A DNA stretch of 64,000 bases from Halobaculum sp. MBLA0147 (GTDB taxonomy: Archaea > Halobacteriota > Halobacteria > Halobacteriales > Haloferacaceae), in assembly GCF_041361345.1 (NCBI RefSeq), contig NZ_JBGKAD010000001.1, forward strand, positions 1,240,001 to 1,304,000, written 5' to 3'. The stretch's first letter is position 1, and each line of letters starts with the position of its first letter. The translations under genes were made by a program, and so were the position numbers. Shown in pieces: positions 8,630 to 17,281 of the stretch. The notes under the pieces were generated by a model that saw only the letters and a program-made list of their open reading frames with translations, was not told the DNA's origin and made no database searches.

Positions 8630-8761
8630 ATGAGTAGTCGAACCAGTGAGGAGTCGGCATCCGAGAGGGAGTCGGAGTTCAGCGATCCAGGAGAGACTGG
8701 ACTCCGTCGTGGGAGTGGGAAGGGACTGTTCAGCAGTATCGCGGCGCGTCTCTGGGACTGA
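8630..8761 (+). CDS. Small acidic/basic protein of unknown function (43 aa)
   Basis: Unrecognised 43-residue protein: a Ser/Glu-rich N-terminal half (MSSRTSEESASERESEF) and a basic amphipathic end (LRRGSGKGLFSSIAARLWD). TTTTAC lies about 27 bases before the ATG, the spacing of a leaderless haloarchaeal promoter, and codon use is haloarchaeal. The basic helix could bind a membrane or nucleic acid; this is inference. Confidence 0.6.
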   Translation: MSSRTSEESASERESEFSDPGETGLRRGSGKGLFSSIAARLWD

Positions 8762-8818
8762 GTTCCTTCGGTTCTACCGCTGTGCTACGGTGTGAGTGGA
8801 GGCTCCGTTGCACGACCA

Positions 8819-9592
8819 CTACAACGGACACACGGGGTCGAGCCCGTACCGTTCGGCGCGTTCGCGCAGCGCCGGGATTCGTTCCGCGAAGTCCTCGGGG
8901 CGGTGAGCGTCCGAGCCGAGCGTGAACTCGACGCCCCGATCCAACAGCATCTCGAAGACGCGGCCCTCCGGGTGGAAGGAGGCGGGCTTGTCGTCGTCCT
9001 CGAAGCGACCGGCGTTCAACTCCGGCACCGTGCGGGAGCGTTCGAAGGCGTCGGCGACCATCTCGGCGTGTTCGCAGGTCGTGAACCCCGAGAGGTGTGG
9101 GTGTGACTCGACGATGTCGACGTGGGCCGCGATGTCGAACAGTTCGGAGTCGATCAACGAGACGACCGTCTCGTAGTAGTCGTCGACGAACGCGCGCCGC
9201 TCGGCCTCGCTCGCGTCGGCGAACGACCCCCACGGGAAGACGTAGCGGTCGCCGACGTAGTGGACCGACCCGAGCGTGTAGTCGAAGCCGGCGTCGGCGA
9301 GGAAGTCGGCGATCGCCTCCTCGGCGCCGGGCTCGTAGTCCACCTCGACGGCGTCGAACACCGTCAGCTCGGTCTCCTCGCGGACCGCCGCCAGCGCCTC
9401 GCGCCGGCGCTCGTGAGTCAGGTCGAAGGTGCGTGCGTACCGCGCCCGCTCGCGGCGGCGGTCGGGGTCCGGCGAGAGGTTACAGTGGTCGGCGAACCCG
9501 AGCGCCGACACGCCGGCGTCGGCCGCCGCCTCCAGCATGGCCCCGAACCGCCCACCGTCGGAGTAGAGCGAGTGGACGTGGTAGTCGTACAC
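8819..9592 (-). CDS. PHP-domain metal-dependent phosphoesterase (histidinol-phosphatase type)
   Basis: 257 residues from GTG 9592. It opens with YDYHVHSLYSDG (the HxH metal motif of PHP), then GFADHCN, EVDYEPG, GSVHYVG, AAHVDIVESH and the late GSDAHRPED, the full set of PHP metal ligands. Reaction: probably phosphate monoester hydrolysis, with L-histidinol phosphate the best guess. The GTG was chosen over an upstream ATG (9658) because TTTACT lies about 27 bases before it. Confidence 0.85.
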   Translation of the reverse strand: MYDYHVHSLYSDGGRFGAMLEAAADAGVSALGFADHCNLSPDPDRRRERARYARTFDLTHERRREALAAVREETELTVFDAVEVDYEPGAEEAIADFLADAGFDYTLGSVHYVGDRYVFPWGSFADASEAERRAFVDDYYETVVSLIDSELFDIAAHVDIVESHPHLSGFTTCEHAEMVADAFERSRTVPELNAGRFEDDDKPASFHPEGRVFEMLLDRGVEFTLGSDAHRPEDFAERIPALRERAERYGLDPVCPL

Positions 9593-9685
9593 ACCAGCGA
9601 CTCGCGGCCCCACGAGTAAACAGTGTTCGTTCCCGGCACGACTGGCCAGGGAGAACACCCCCGGAGCCGCACGCGCGTAGAGAGC

Positions 9686-9785
9686 GCGCCGACGGTCGGC
9701 AGAGTGGTCGCCGTCGTCGGTTACCGAAGCGGTCGGCGCCGACAGTCGGCGACGTGGTCGCCGTCGTCAGTTGGCGAAGTGGTCG
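9686..9785. repeat. Imperfect 50-bp tandem duplication overlapping the rpl11 3' end
   Basis: A 50-bp unit beginning GCGCCGACGGTCGGC at 9686 is repeated at 9736 with several mismatches. The second copy includes the last codons and stop of rpl11 (9767-9785), so the first copy is a decayed duplicate of that gene end lying in the spacer before the PHP gene. Confidence 0.75.
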
Positions 9786-10243
9786 TCGTACTCGCCGTCG
9801 TCGATCCGCTGCTTGAACTCGCGGGCGTCGTTACCCTCGACGGTGACACCGAGCGAGGCGCAGGTACCGACGATCTCCTTGGCGGCGTTCTTCAGGTCGT
9901 ACGCCAGCAGGTCCGTCTGTTTCTGCTCGGCGACCGTCTTCACCTGCTCGACCGTCATGTCGGCGACGAAGTCCTCCTGGGGCTCGCCCGAGCCGGTCTC
10001 GAAGCCGGCCTCGTCTTTGATCAGTTCCGCCGTCGGCGGCACACCGACCTCGATCTCGAAGGAGCCGTCCTCCTCGTAGTCGACGGTGACCGGCACTTCC
10101 ATCCCGTCGAAGGCGGCGGTCTCGTCGTTGATCTCCTGCACGACAGCCTGCACGTCGACCGGCGTCGGACCGAGCTCCGGCCCGAGCGGCGGACCGGGGT
10201 CCACCTGGCCGCCGGGGACGAGTACTTCGATAGATCCAGCCAT
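9767..10243 (-). CDS. rpl11: Large-subunit ribosomal protein L11 (uL11)
   Basis: 158 residues. GSIEVLVPGGQVDPGPPLGPELGP is the classic L11 N-terminal signature (archaeal form), and KNAAKEIVGTCASLGVTVEG is the C-terminal RNA-binding domain contacting the GTPase-centre 23S rRNA. A GCTTAAACT element about 33 bases before the ATG is its promoter. It stands alone here, without rpl1/rpl10/rpl12 beside it, as is usual for haloarchaeal L11. Confidence 0.97.
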   Translation of the reverse strand: MAGSIEVLVPGGQVDPGPPLGPELGPTPVDVQAVVQEINDETAAFDGMEVPVTVDYEEDGSFEIEVGVPPTAELIKDEAGFETGSGEPQEDFVADMTVEQVKTVAEQKQTDLLAYDLKNAAKEIVGTCASLGVTVEGNDAREFKQRIDDGEYDDHFAN

Positions 10244-10410
10244 ACCCGAGGATTCCACCGGCGCGGAGTTTAAGCGTTGTCTTCTCGCCCCAGCCGAGTG
10301 TGAGAGTGTAGCGTGGCGCGGTCGTGACCGTGCGGTGGCTGGCTCGCCGGGTCGTCTCTGGGCGGCGGCGAGCCCGCGACGTTTATCCCGTCGTCGGGCC
10401 GACTCCGGGT

Positions 10411-11391
10411 GTGACGGAACTCGTGACGTTCGGCGAGACGATGTTGCGACTCTCGCCGCCGGAGGGGGACCGGCTCGCGACCACGCGCACGCTCGAGGCC
10501 CGCGCCGGCGGGGCGGAGAGCAACGTCGCCGTCGCCGGGGCACGACTCGGCGCCGACACGGCGTGGCTCTCGAAGCTCCCGGACTCTCCACTGGGGGAGC
10601 GGATCGTCCACGAACTGCGCGGGCACGGCGTCGACACCCGCGTCGCCTGGGGCGACCCCGAGACGACGCGACTGGGGACGTACTACCTCGAACCCGGCGG
10701 CGAGCCGCGCGGGACGGACGTGATCTACGACCGCGCAGACGCGGCGATCACCACCGTCGCGACCGAAGAGTTGGCGACCGAGACGGTCGCGGACGCGACG
10801 TACTGTTACACGAGCGGGATCACACCCGCGCTGTCGGAGGAAGCCGCCGAGACGACGCGGGAGCTGCTCGCACACGCGCAGGCGAACGACACCACGACGG
10901 TGTTCGACCCGAACTACCGGGCGAAGCTGTGGGACACCGAGACCGCGCGGGCGGCCTACGAGGAGTTGTTCCCGGACGTGGACGTGTTGGTCGTCGCGCA
11001 GCGCGACGCCGCCGCGGTGTTGGGACGCGACGGGGCCGGGTCGACGGCGGGGACGCCGGCCGAGCGGGTCGCGCGGGGGCTGATCGCGGACTTCGACTTC
11101 GAGACGGTGGTCGTGACGCGCGGCGACGAGGGGGCGCTGGCGGTCCACGAGGGGGACGTGTACGACCAACCCGTCTACGAGGCGGAGACGTTGGACCCAA
11201 TCGGCACCGGCGACGCCTTCGTCGGCGGGTTCCTCGCACGGCGACTCGACGGCGGGGGCGTCGACGAGGCGCTGTCGTGGGGGGCCGCGACGGCGGCACT
11301 GAAACGCACCGTCGCGGGTGACCTCGCGGTCGTCTCCCCCGACGAAGTCGCCGCCGTCGTCGACGAGGCGAGCGGTGGGATCGACCGCTGA
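10411..11391 (+). CDS. kdgK: PfkB-family sugar kinase, probably 2-keto-3-deoxygluconate kinase
   Basis: 326 residues. PfkB signature 1 region ([15 protein letters not shown] near 32-46) and signature 2 ([18 protein letters not shown], with the catalytic Asp) are present. The best-matching haloarchaeal family phosphorylates 2-keto-3-deoxygluconate/galactonate in the semi-phosphorylative Entner-Doudoroff pathway. GTG 10411 was chosen because GTTTATCC lies 25-30 bases upstream. Substrate assignment is by family resemblance; ribokinase or fructokinase activity cannot be excluded. Confidence 0.82.
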   Translation: MTELVTFGETMLRLSPPEGDRLATTRTLEARAGGAESNVAVAGARLGADTAWLSKLPDSPLGERIVHELRGHGVDTRVAWGDPETTRLGTYYLEPGGEPRGTDVIYDRADAAITTVATEELATETVADATYCYTSGITPALSEEAAETTRELLAHAQANDTTTVFDPNYRAKLWDTETARAAYEELFPDVDVLVVAQRDAAAVLGRDGAGSTAGTPAERVARGLIADFDFETVVVTRGDEGALAVHEGDVYDQPVYEAETLDPIGTGDAFVGGFLARRLDGGGVDEALSWGAATAALKRTVAGDLAVVSPDEVAAVVDEASGGIDR

Positions 11392-11540
11392 CTCGGCCCC
11401 ACCGAGACACGGGCGGCCGGTCACGGTCGGGTGGCACCCGTCTGCCGAGCCGCCCGCGTCGAGGGTGACCGACCGCCGAGTCGCTCCAGTCGCGCGACGG
11501 ACAACCCCACGTTTTTGACGGCGCCACTCCAAGTGTGGGT

Positions 11541-12488
11541 ATGAGCAGTCGGCGGCGGAAGCCGGACTGGCTGAAGATGCGACCCCCGTCGGGGCAGCGG
11601 TTCGCGGAGATCAAGTCGACGCTCCGCGAGCACGACCTCCACACGGTGTGTGAGGAGGCGAACTGCCCGAACCTCGGGGAGTGTTGGAGCGGGAGCGACG
11701 GCCCCGGCAGCGGTCCCGGGACGGCGACGTTCATGTTGATGGGCGACCGCTGTTCCCGCGGCTGTAACTTCTGTGACGTGGAGACCGGCGGGATGGACCC
11801 GCTGGACGAGGACGAACCCGCGAACGTCGCGGACGCGGTCGCGGAGATCGGCCTCGACTACGTCGTGTTGACCTCCGTCGACCGCGACGACCTGCCGGAC
11901 GGCGGGTCGCGACACTTCGCGGAGACGATCCGCGAGATCAAGCGTCGCGACCCGGAGATCATGGTCGAGGTGTTGATCCCGGACTTCGGCGGCGACGAGA
12001 CCGCCGTCCGACGGATAATCGACGCCGAGCCGGACGTGATCGCACACAACGTCGAGACCGTCGAGCGGCTCCAGTGGCCGGTGCGGGACCGCCGCGCGGG
12101 GTACGAGCAGACGCTGGACGTGCTCGAACAGGTCGACCGGGAGTCCGACATCCACACGAAGACGAGCATCATGCTCGGGCTCGGCGAGTACGACCACGAG
12201 GTGTACCGGACGCTGCGGGACCTCCGGAACGTCGGCGTCGACATCGTCACGCTGGGCCAGTACCTCCAGCCGTCGCGCTCGCACCTCGACGTGTTCGAGT
12301 ACGTCCACCCGGACGCCTTCGAGACGTGGCGCCGCGTCGCCGAGGAGGAACTCGACTTCCTCTACTGTGCCTCCGGCCCGATGGTCCGCTCGTCGTACAA
12401 GGCCGGCGAACTGTTCGTCGAGGCGCTGTCGCGGGAGGGGACCTCCGTCGAGGCCGCCCGCGCCGAGGCACGCGCCGCGAGCGACTGA
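11541..12488 (+). CDS. lipA: Lipoyl synthase (radical SAM)
   Basis: 315 residues. It has the auxiliary cluster motif C-x4-C-x5-C (CEEANCPNLGEC) and the radical-SAM motif CSRGCNFCD, ending in the conserved RSSYKAGE serine region that ligates the auxiliary iron-sulfur cluster. It inserts sulfur into octanoyl groups on E2/GcvH proteins, so its substrate here is plausibly the lipoyl domain of the pdhC product 5 kb downstream. A GTTTTTGAC promoter lies about 27 bases before the ATG. Confidence 0.96.
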   Translation: MSSRRRKPDWLKMRPPSGQRFAEIKSTLREHDLHTVCEEANCPNLGECWSGSDGPGSGPGTATFMLMGDRCSRGCNFCDVETGGMDPLDEDEPANVADAVAEIGLDYVVLTSVDRDDLPDGGSRHFAETIREIKRRDPEIMVEVLIPDFGGDETAVRRIIDAEPDVIAHNVETVERLQWPVRDRRAGYEQTLDVLEQVDRESDIHTKTSIMLGLGEYDHEVYRTLRDLRNVGVDIVTLGQYLQPSRSHLDVFEYVHPDAFETWRRVAEEELDFLYCASGPMVRSSYKAGELFVEALSREGTSVEAARAEARAASD

Positions 12489-12680
12489 TCGCGCGCGACC
12501 GACCCCTCGGGCGAGACTGCCCCCCCCACGAACGATCCACTCCCCGCGAGTGACCGAACCGCGCGCGCCGTCGCCGCCGGACACAGTGTTCACTCACTCT
12601 CTGTCCTATTTTATCATCTCAGCCAGACGATTACAACGGAAAAGTCGTTGTGTCCCGAGCCCGAACCACCGGCACGGACG

Positions 12681-14948
12681 ATGGAGACGACGTGGCTCGC
12701 GGACGGGCTGCGGGTGACGGACGCCGCGAAGAACACCGTCGTCGTCGGTCTCGACGGCTGGGACGAGAGCGTGCCGGCCCCGTCCGTCGCGGCGGCGTTG
12801 GGGGCAGTCGACACCGGTCCGGAGGAGCCGTCGAGCCCCGTCTCCGGCAGCGTCGAGCGAATCCGGTACCCGCCGGTCGCCTCGGCGGTGATCGACCTCG
12901 CGGACGGAGCGCGACGGGACGTACTCGGCGAGGAGTCGGTGTCGGTGCCACCGGGACCGCACCTGTTGCGTGCCGAGGCGAGCGTCCGGGTCTACGTGCG
13001 GTTCGACGGCCCGGCGACGCTGTCGCTGGAACGACTCCGCGATCCGGACACCGACAGGCGGTTCGAACTCCGGTTCGCGGAGCCGACCCCGGTGTCGCTC
13101 GCGTTCGGACGAGGGTTCGACTCGACCGCGTCGACGGTGACCGTCCCGCGGACGCCGGAGGGCGTGGCGACGGCGCTGTCGGTGTCGGCGGCCGCCGTCG
13201 AGACGGCGTCGCCGGACCGCTCGTGGCCGACACAGCGCACCCGACCGCCGCGAGTGACGTTCGGCGAGACGGTGTCCGTGCCGGAGTCACTCGCCGTTGA
13301 TCGCGTCCAGTCGGAGATTCGGCTCGTCGTCCCGCGGGACCTGCGGTACCTGGTCACCGGTGCGTCGCTGGCACACTACCTCGGCGCGACCGTGCTGGCG
13401 GTGCCGGACGCGGATCCACGGCTGGTCGTCGGCGACCACGTCGAGCCGCTGGGTGAGATCGACACGTTCGAGCGGCGGACAACGGCACTCCTGCGGCGGT
13501 GTTTCTACCTCGACTGTGTCGCCCGCGGTGCGGGGCCACACGGCGGCCCGCTGGCGGCCGCGGGGACCCTCGACGAGTTGGGCCTGGACGCCGAGCGGCT
13601 GTACGAGGCGCCGCTGGCGGAACGTGTCCGGCGGTACCTCGCGGCGCCGTTCGAGACGGTCACAGACGAGTTCCCGGAGTGGCACCTCTCCGTGTCGGTC
13701 GCGCCGCGATACGAGCACGTCCCCACGCTGCAGGCGCTGTTGCCCGACCTCCCGCACGTCTTCCGGCCGGCGGGACGGGAGTTGTCGGAGACGGAGTGGT
13801 TGGAACTGTCCGTCGAGGACCGACTCGGGCGCGACCGGCCGACGACGGGCGACACGACCGCCCTCGCTCGCGGACGGACGACCGACGGGGGGACGGGAAC
13901 TCTCGGTCGGGGCGTCGAGGTCGACGACACCGAGACGACGACCCGCGAAGTGTCGAACGACGACACCGAGACGACGACCCGCGAAGTGTCGAACGACGAC
14001 ACCGAGACGACGACCCGCGAAGTGTCGAACGTCGAGTTGGTGCGACCACGGCCGCGGCCGGGGCGGACGCGCGGGTGGTTGGCGGACGGCGTCCCGGTCG
14101 GCGGGTTCGAGATCGTCCCGGCCGCCTACGAGAACCGGGCGCAGTACCTCGACGACGGTGAGGGACCGCTGCGGGTCGTCGCGGTGTTGAACGACGCGTC
14201 GATGCGCGCCGAACACGACCGAGCGGTCGCCCACTACGAGTCGCGCGCCGATCGGCTGAACGCCGACGTGACGGTACGACGGAACCTCTCGACGGCGGAG
14301 TTGGCACGCACCTTCGAGGCGGAGTCGGACCTCCTCCACTTCGTCGGCCACCGCGACGAGGCGGGGCTGGCGTGTCCGGACGGTCACCTCGCGACGAGCA
14401 GTCTCTCGACCTCGCGAGCACGGACGTTCTTCCTGAACGCCTGTGGCTCGTACCCGGAGGGGCGCACGTTGATCGAGAAGGGCTCCGTCGCGGGTGGCGT
14501 CACCTTCGAGCGCGTCCTCGACGACCAGGCGGCGCGGGTCGGGACGACGTTCGCGCGGCTGATGGTGCTCGGGTTCTCCGTCCAACGCGGGCTCGACTAC
14601 GCCCGGCGGCAGATCCTGACGCCGCGCGACTACGCCGTCGTCGGCGACGGCTCGCACGTCGTCGCCCAGAACGACTCGCTGGTGCCGCCGCGTCGGTGGC
14701 TGTTCGACGACGGGGACGACCGGTACCGACTCTTGATCGACGCCGCCGAGATCTGGGCCCACGGCGGCGAGAGCAGGTCGACACTGGTCGACGACGACGA
14801 GCGGTACCTGTACGGTCGCGAACGGGTGTACACGCTGGAGCCGGCGACGCTCGACCGCTACCTCGCGACCGCCGAGGCTCCCATCGTGTACGACGAGCGC
14901 CTGTGGTGGCCCGCCGACCTCCGCGCCGAACTCCTCGACTCGGGGTAG
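12681..14948 (+). CDS. CHAT/caspase-fold domain protein
   Basis: 755 residues from ATG 12681 (an in-frame GTG at 12648 would add 11). Residues 1-400 match nothing I recognise. Residues 415-450 are three exact copies of the 12-residue repeat DDTETTTREVSN. The C-terminal region from about 470 looks like a CHAT-type caspase fold: DLLHFVGHRDE with likely catalytic His557, and TFFLNACGSYPEG with likely Cys588 ending a hydrophobic strand. Length and layout (large N-terminal region plus C-terminal protease) resemble haloarchaeal CHAT proteins. Proteolytic activity is inferred from the His/Cys pair only. It sits 200 bases before pdhA but has its own TATTTTATC promoter. Confidence 0.7.
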   Translation: METTWLADGLRVTDAAKNTVVVGLDGWDESVPAPSVAAALGAVDTGPEEPSSPVSGSVERIRYPPVASAVIDLADGARRDVLGEESVSVPPGPHLLRAEASVRVYVRFDGPATLSLERLRDPDTDRRFELRFAEPTPVSLAFGRGFDSTASTVTVPRTPEGVATALSVSAAAVETASPDRSWPTQRTRPPRVTFGETVSVPESLAVDRVQSEIRLVVPRDLRYLVTGASLAHYLGATVLAVPDADPRLVVGDHVEPLGEIDTFERRTTALLRRCFYLDCVARGAGPHGGPLAAAGTLDELGLDAERLYEAPLAERVRRYLAAPFETVTDEFPEWHLSVSVAPRYEHVPTLQALLPDLPHVFRPAGRELSETEWLELSVEDRLGRDRPTTGDTTALARGRTTDGGTGTLGRGVEVDDTETTTREVSNDDTETTTREVSNDDTETTTREVSNVELVRPRPRPGRTRGWLADGVPVGGFEIVPAAYENRAQYLDDGEGPLRVVAVLNDASMRAEHDRAVAHYESRADRLNADVTVRRNLSTAELARTFEAESDLLHFVGHRDEAGLACPDGHLATSSLSTSRARTFFLNACGSYPEGRTLIEKGSVAGGVTFERVLDDQAARVGTTFARLMVLGFSVQRGLDYARRQILTPRDYAVVGDGSHVVAQNDSLVPPRRWLFDDGDDRYRLLIDAAEIWAHGGESRSTLVDDDERYLYGRERVYTLEPATLDRYLATAEAPIVYDERLWWPADLRAELLDSG
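13923..14030 (+). repeat. Three exact 36-bp tandem copies inside the CHAT-protein gene
   Basis: Units start at 13923, 13959 and 13995 and are identical at the DNA level, encoding DDTETTTREVSN three times in frame. Exact identity implies recent expansion or active homogenisation. It forms an acidic Thr-rich linker before the protease-like domain. Confidence 0.97.
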
Positions 14949-15146
14949 GCCGCACGGCGGCCGATACTGTGGCGGGGGCGGTGGTCTCGTCGGGAACGCC
15001 GAACGTCGAACCGTCCACCCGGGACACCGAACGTACGTTCGATCCCGGCGCCGTCCGGGAGGTGTCCGGCCTGGCGTCGGCTGGCAAAACTTACGAAAAC
15101 ACTATGCCGCGAGAGGGGAAGGTTGTGGTATGCGAAGGTGGGTACC

Positions 15147-16268
15147 GTGAGTACGCTCGAGCGCGATCCGACGGAGGACATGGTACGGGTACTCGACGAG
15201 GACGGGGGCGTCGTCGGCGACGTGCCGGACCTCGACGAGGACGAACTCGTGGAGATGTACCGCCAGATGCGGCTGGCGCGTCACTTCGACGAGCGGGCCG
15301 TCTCCCTGAACCGGCAGGGACGGATGGGCACCTACCCGCCGCTGGCGGGGCAGGAGGGTGCCCAGATCGGCTCCGCGATGGCACTGGCCGAAGACGACTG
15401 GATGGTCCCGTCCTACCGGGAGCACGCCGCCGCCGTGGTGCGTGGGCTCCCGCTGCGGGACACGCTCCGCTACTGGATGGGTGACGAACGGGGCAACTCC
15501 GTCCCGGAGGACGCGAACATCTTCACCGTCGCCGTCCCCATCGCCTCCCAGATCCCCCACGCGACGGGGATGGCGTGGGCACACGAGCTCCAGTCGGAGT
15601 CCGTCGACCGGGCGTTCCTCTGTTACTTCGGCGACGGGGCGACCAGCGAGGGAGACTTCCACGAGGGACTGAACTTCGCGGGCGTGTTCGACACCCCGAA
15701 CGTCTTCTTCTGTAACAACAACCAGTGGGCGATCTCGGTGCCCCGCGAACGCCAGACTGCCTCCGAGACGCTGGCCCAGAAGGCCGAGGCGTACGGCTTC
15801 GAGGGCGTCCAGGTGGACGGGATGGACCCGCTGGCCGTCTACAGCGTCACCCGCGAGGCGCTCCAGAAGGCGAAAGAGCCCGACGAAGACCAACTCCGCC
15901 CGACGATGATCGAGGCGGTCCAGTACCGGTTCGGCGCACACACGACCGCCGACGACCCCTCCGTCTACCGCGAGGAGGAGGAGGAGGAACGCTGGCGGGC
16001 GAAGGACCCGATCCCACGCTTGGAGTCGTACCTGCGGAGTCAGGACATCTTGGACGACGACCGCGTGGAGGCGATCGGCGAGAGCGTCGAGGACGAGGTG
16101 GCGGACGCCATCGACGCGGCGGAGGCGATGTCCGACCCCGGACCGGACCCGCAGTCGATGTTCGAGCACGTGTACGCGGAACAGACGCCGGAGTTGCGCG
16201 AGCAGGCGGCCGAGTTCGCGCGACTCCGCGAGGAGTACGGCGACGGCGCCTTCCTCGAGGAGGAGTGA
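15147..16268 (+). CDS. pdhA: Pyruvate (2-oxoacid) dehydrogenase E1 component, alpha subunit
   Basis: 373 residues from GTG 15147. It has the E1-alpha thiamine diphosphate motif GDGATSEGDFHEGLNFAGVF...NNQWAIS near residues 160-200 and the preceding RQMRLARHFDERA region. With the beta subunit it decarboxylates a 2-oxoacid onto the lipoyl domain of E2. It is the first of three closely packed genes (2 bases to pdhB, 3 bases to pdhC). An AAAACTTACGAAA element about 60 bases upstream may be the promoter. The 2-oxoacid substrate could be pyruvate or a branched-chain keto acid. Confidence 0.93.
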   Translation: MSTLERDPTEDMVRVLDEDGGVVGDVPDLDEDELVEMYRQMRLARHFDERAVSLNRQGRMGTYPPLAGQEGAQIGSAMALAEDDWMVPSYREHAAAVVRGLPLRDTLRYWMGDERGNSVPEDANIFTVAVPIASQIPHATGMAWAHELQSESVDRAFLCYFGDGATSEGDFHEGLNFAGVFDTPNVFFCNNNQWAISVPRERQTASETLAQKAEAYGFEGVQVDGMDPLAVYSVTREALQKAKEPDEDQLRPTMIEAVQYRFGAHTTADDPSVYREEEEEERWRAKDPIPRLESYLRSQDILDDDRVEAIGESVEDEVADAIDAAEAMSDPGPDPQSMFEHVYAEQTPELREQAAEFARLREEYGDGAFLEEE

Positions 16269-16270
16269 CC

Positions 16271-17278
16271 ATGAGCACACAGGAACACGACACCGAGGCG
16301 ACACAGAGCCTCACGCTGGTACAGGCGGTACGCGACGGACTCGAGACGGAGATGGCCGCGGACGAGGACGTGGTCGTGATGGGCGAAGACGTCGGCGCCA
16401 ACGGCGGCGTCTTCCGCGCGACGGAGGGGCTGTACGAGGAGTTCGGCGGCGACCGCGTGATCGACACGCCGCTGGCGGAGTCCGGCATCGTCGGGACGGC
16501 CGTCGGGATGGCTGCGATGGGGATGCGGCCGGTCGCGGAGTGTCAGTTCTCCGGGTTCATGTACCCCGGCTTCGACCAGATCGTCTCGCACATGCCGCGG
16601 CTCCGCACCCGCTCGCGCGGGCGGTTCACCTGTCCGATGGTGTTGCGCGCGCCGTACGGCGGCGGGATCCGCGCGCCGGAACACCACTCGGAGTCGAAGG
16701 AGGCGTTCTACGCCCACGAGGCGGGGCTGAAGGTCGCCATCCCGTCGACGCCGTACGACACGAAGGGGATGTTGATCGCCGCGATCCGCGACCCGGACCC
16801 GGTCGTCTTCCTCGAACCGAAGCTGATCTACCGGGCGTTCCGCGGCGACGTGCCGGAGACGGACTACGAGGTGCCGCTGGGCGAGGCCGCGGTGCGCCGC
16901 GAGGGGACGGACGTGTCGGTGTTCACCTACGGCGCGATGACGCGGCCGACGATGGCCGCCGCCGAGGAGTTGGCCGAGGATGGGATCGACGCCGAGGTGA
17001 TCGACCTCCGGTCCGTCTCGCCGCTGGACCGCGAGACGATCGTGGAGTCGTTCCAGAAGACGGGTCGTGCGTGCGTCGCCCACGAGGCCCCGAAGACCGG
17101 TGGGCTAGCCGGGGAGATCACCGCCATCCTGCAGGAGGAGGCGCTGTTGTACCAGGAGGCGCCGGTCAAGCGCGTGACGGGGTACGACGTGCCGTACCCG
17201 CTGTACGCGCTGGAAGACTACTACATGCCCAACGAAGCCCGGATCGCAGACGGGATCAAGGAGGCGGTGGAGTTCTAG
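16271..17278 (+). CDS. pdhB: Pyruvate (2-oxoacid) dehydrogenase E1 component, beta subunit
   Basis: 335 residues. It starts in the transketolase pyrimidine-binding domain (LTLVQAVRDGLETEMAADEDVVVMGEDVG), followed by GVFRATEGL, RAPYGGGIRAPEHHSES and the C-terminal domain ending in GYDVPYPLYALEDYYMP. It forms the alpha2beta2 E1 with pdhA and donates to the E2 lipoyl arm. ATG 16271 follows the pdhA stop by 2 bases, indicating co-translation. Confidence 0.95.
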   Translation: MSTQEHDTEATQSLTLVQAVRDGLETEMAADEDVVVMGEDVGANGGVFRATEGLYEEFGGDRVIDTPLAESGIVGTAVGMAAMGMRPVAECQFSGFMYPGFDQIVSHMPRLRTRSRGRFTCPMVLRAPYGGGIRAPEHHSESKEAFYAHEAGLKVAIPSTPYDTKGMLIAAIRDPDPVVFLEPKLIYRAFRGDVPETDYEVPLGEAAVRREGTDVSVFTYGAMTRPTMAAAEELAEDGIDAEVIDLRSVSPLDRETIVESFQKTGRACVAHEAPKTGGLAGEITAILQEEALLYQEAPVKRVTGYDVPYPLYALEDYYMPNEARIADGIKEAVEF

Positions 17279-17281
17279 ACG

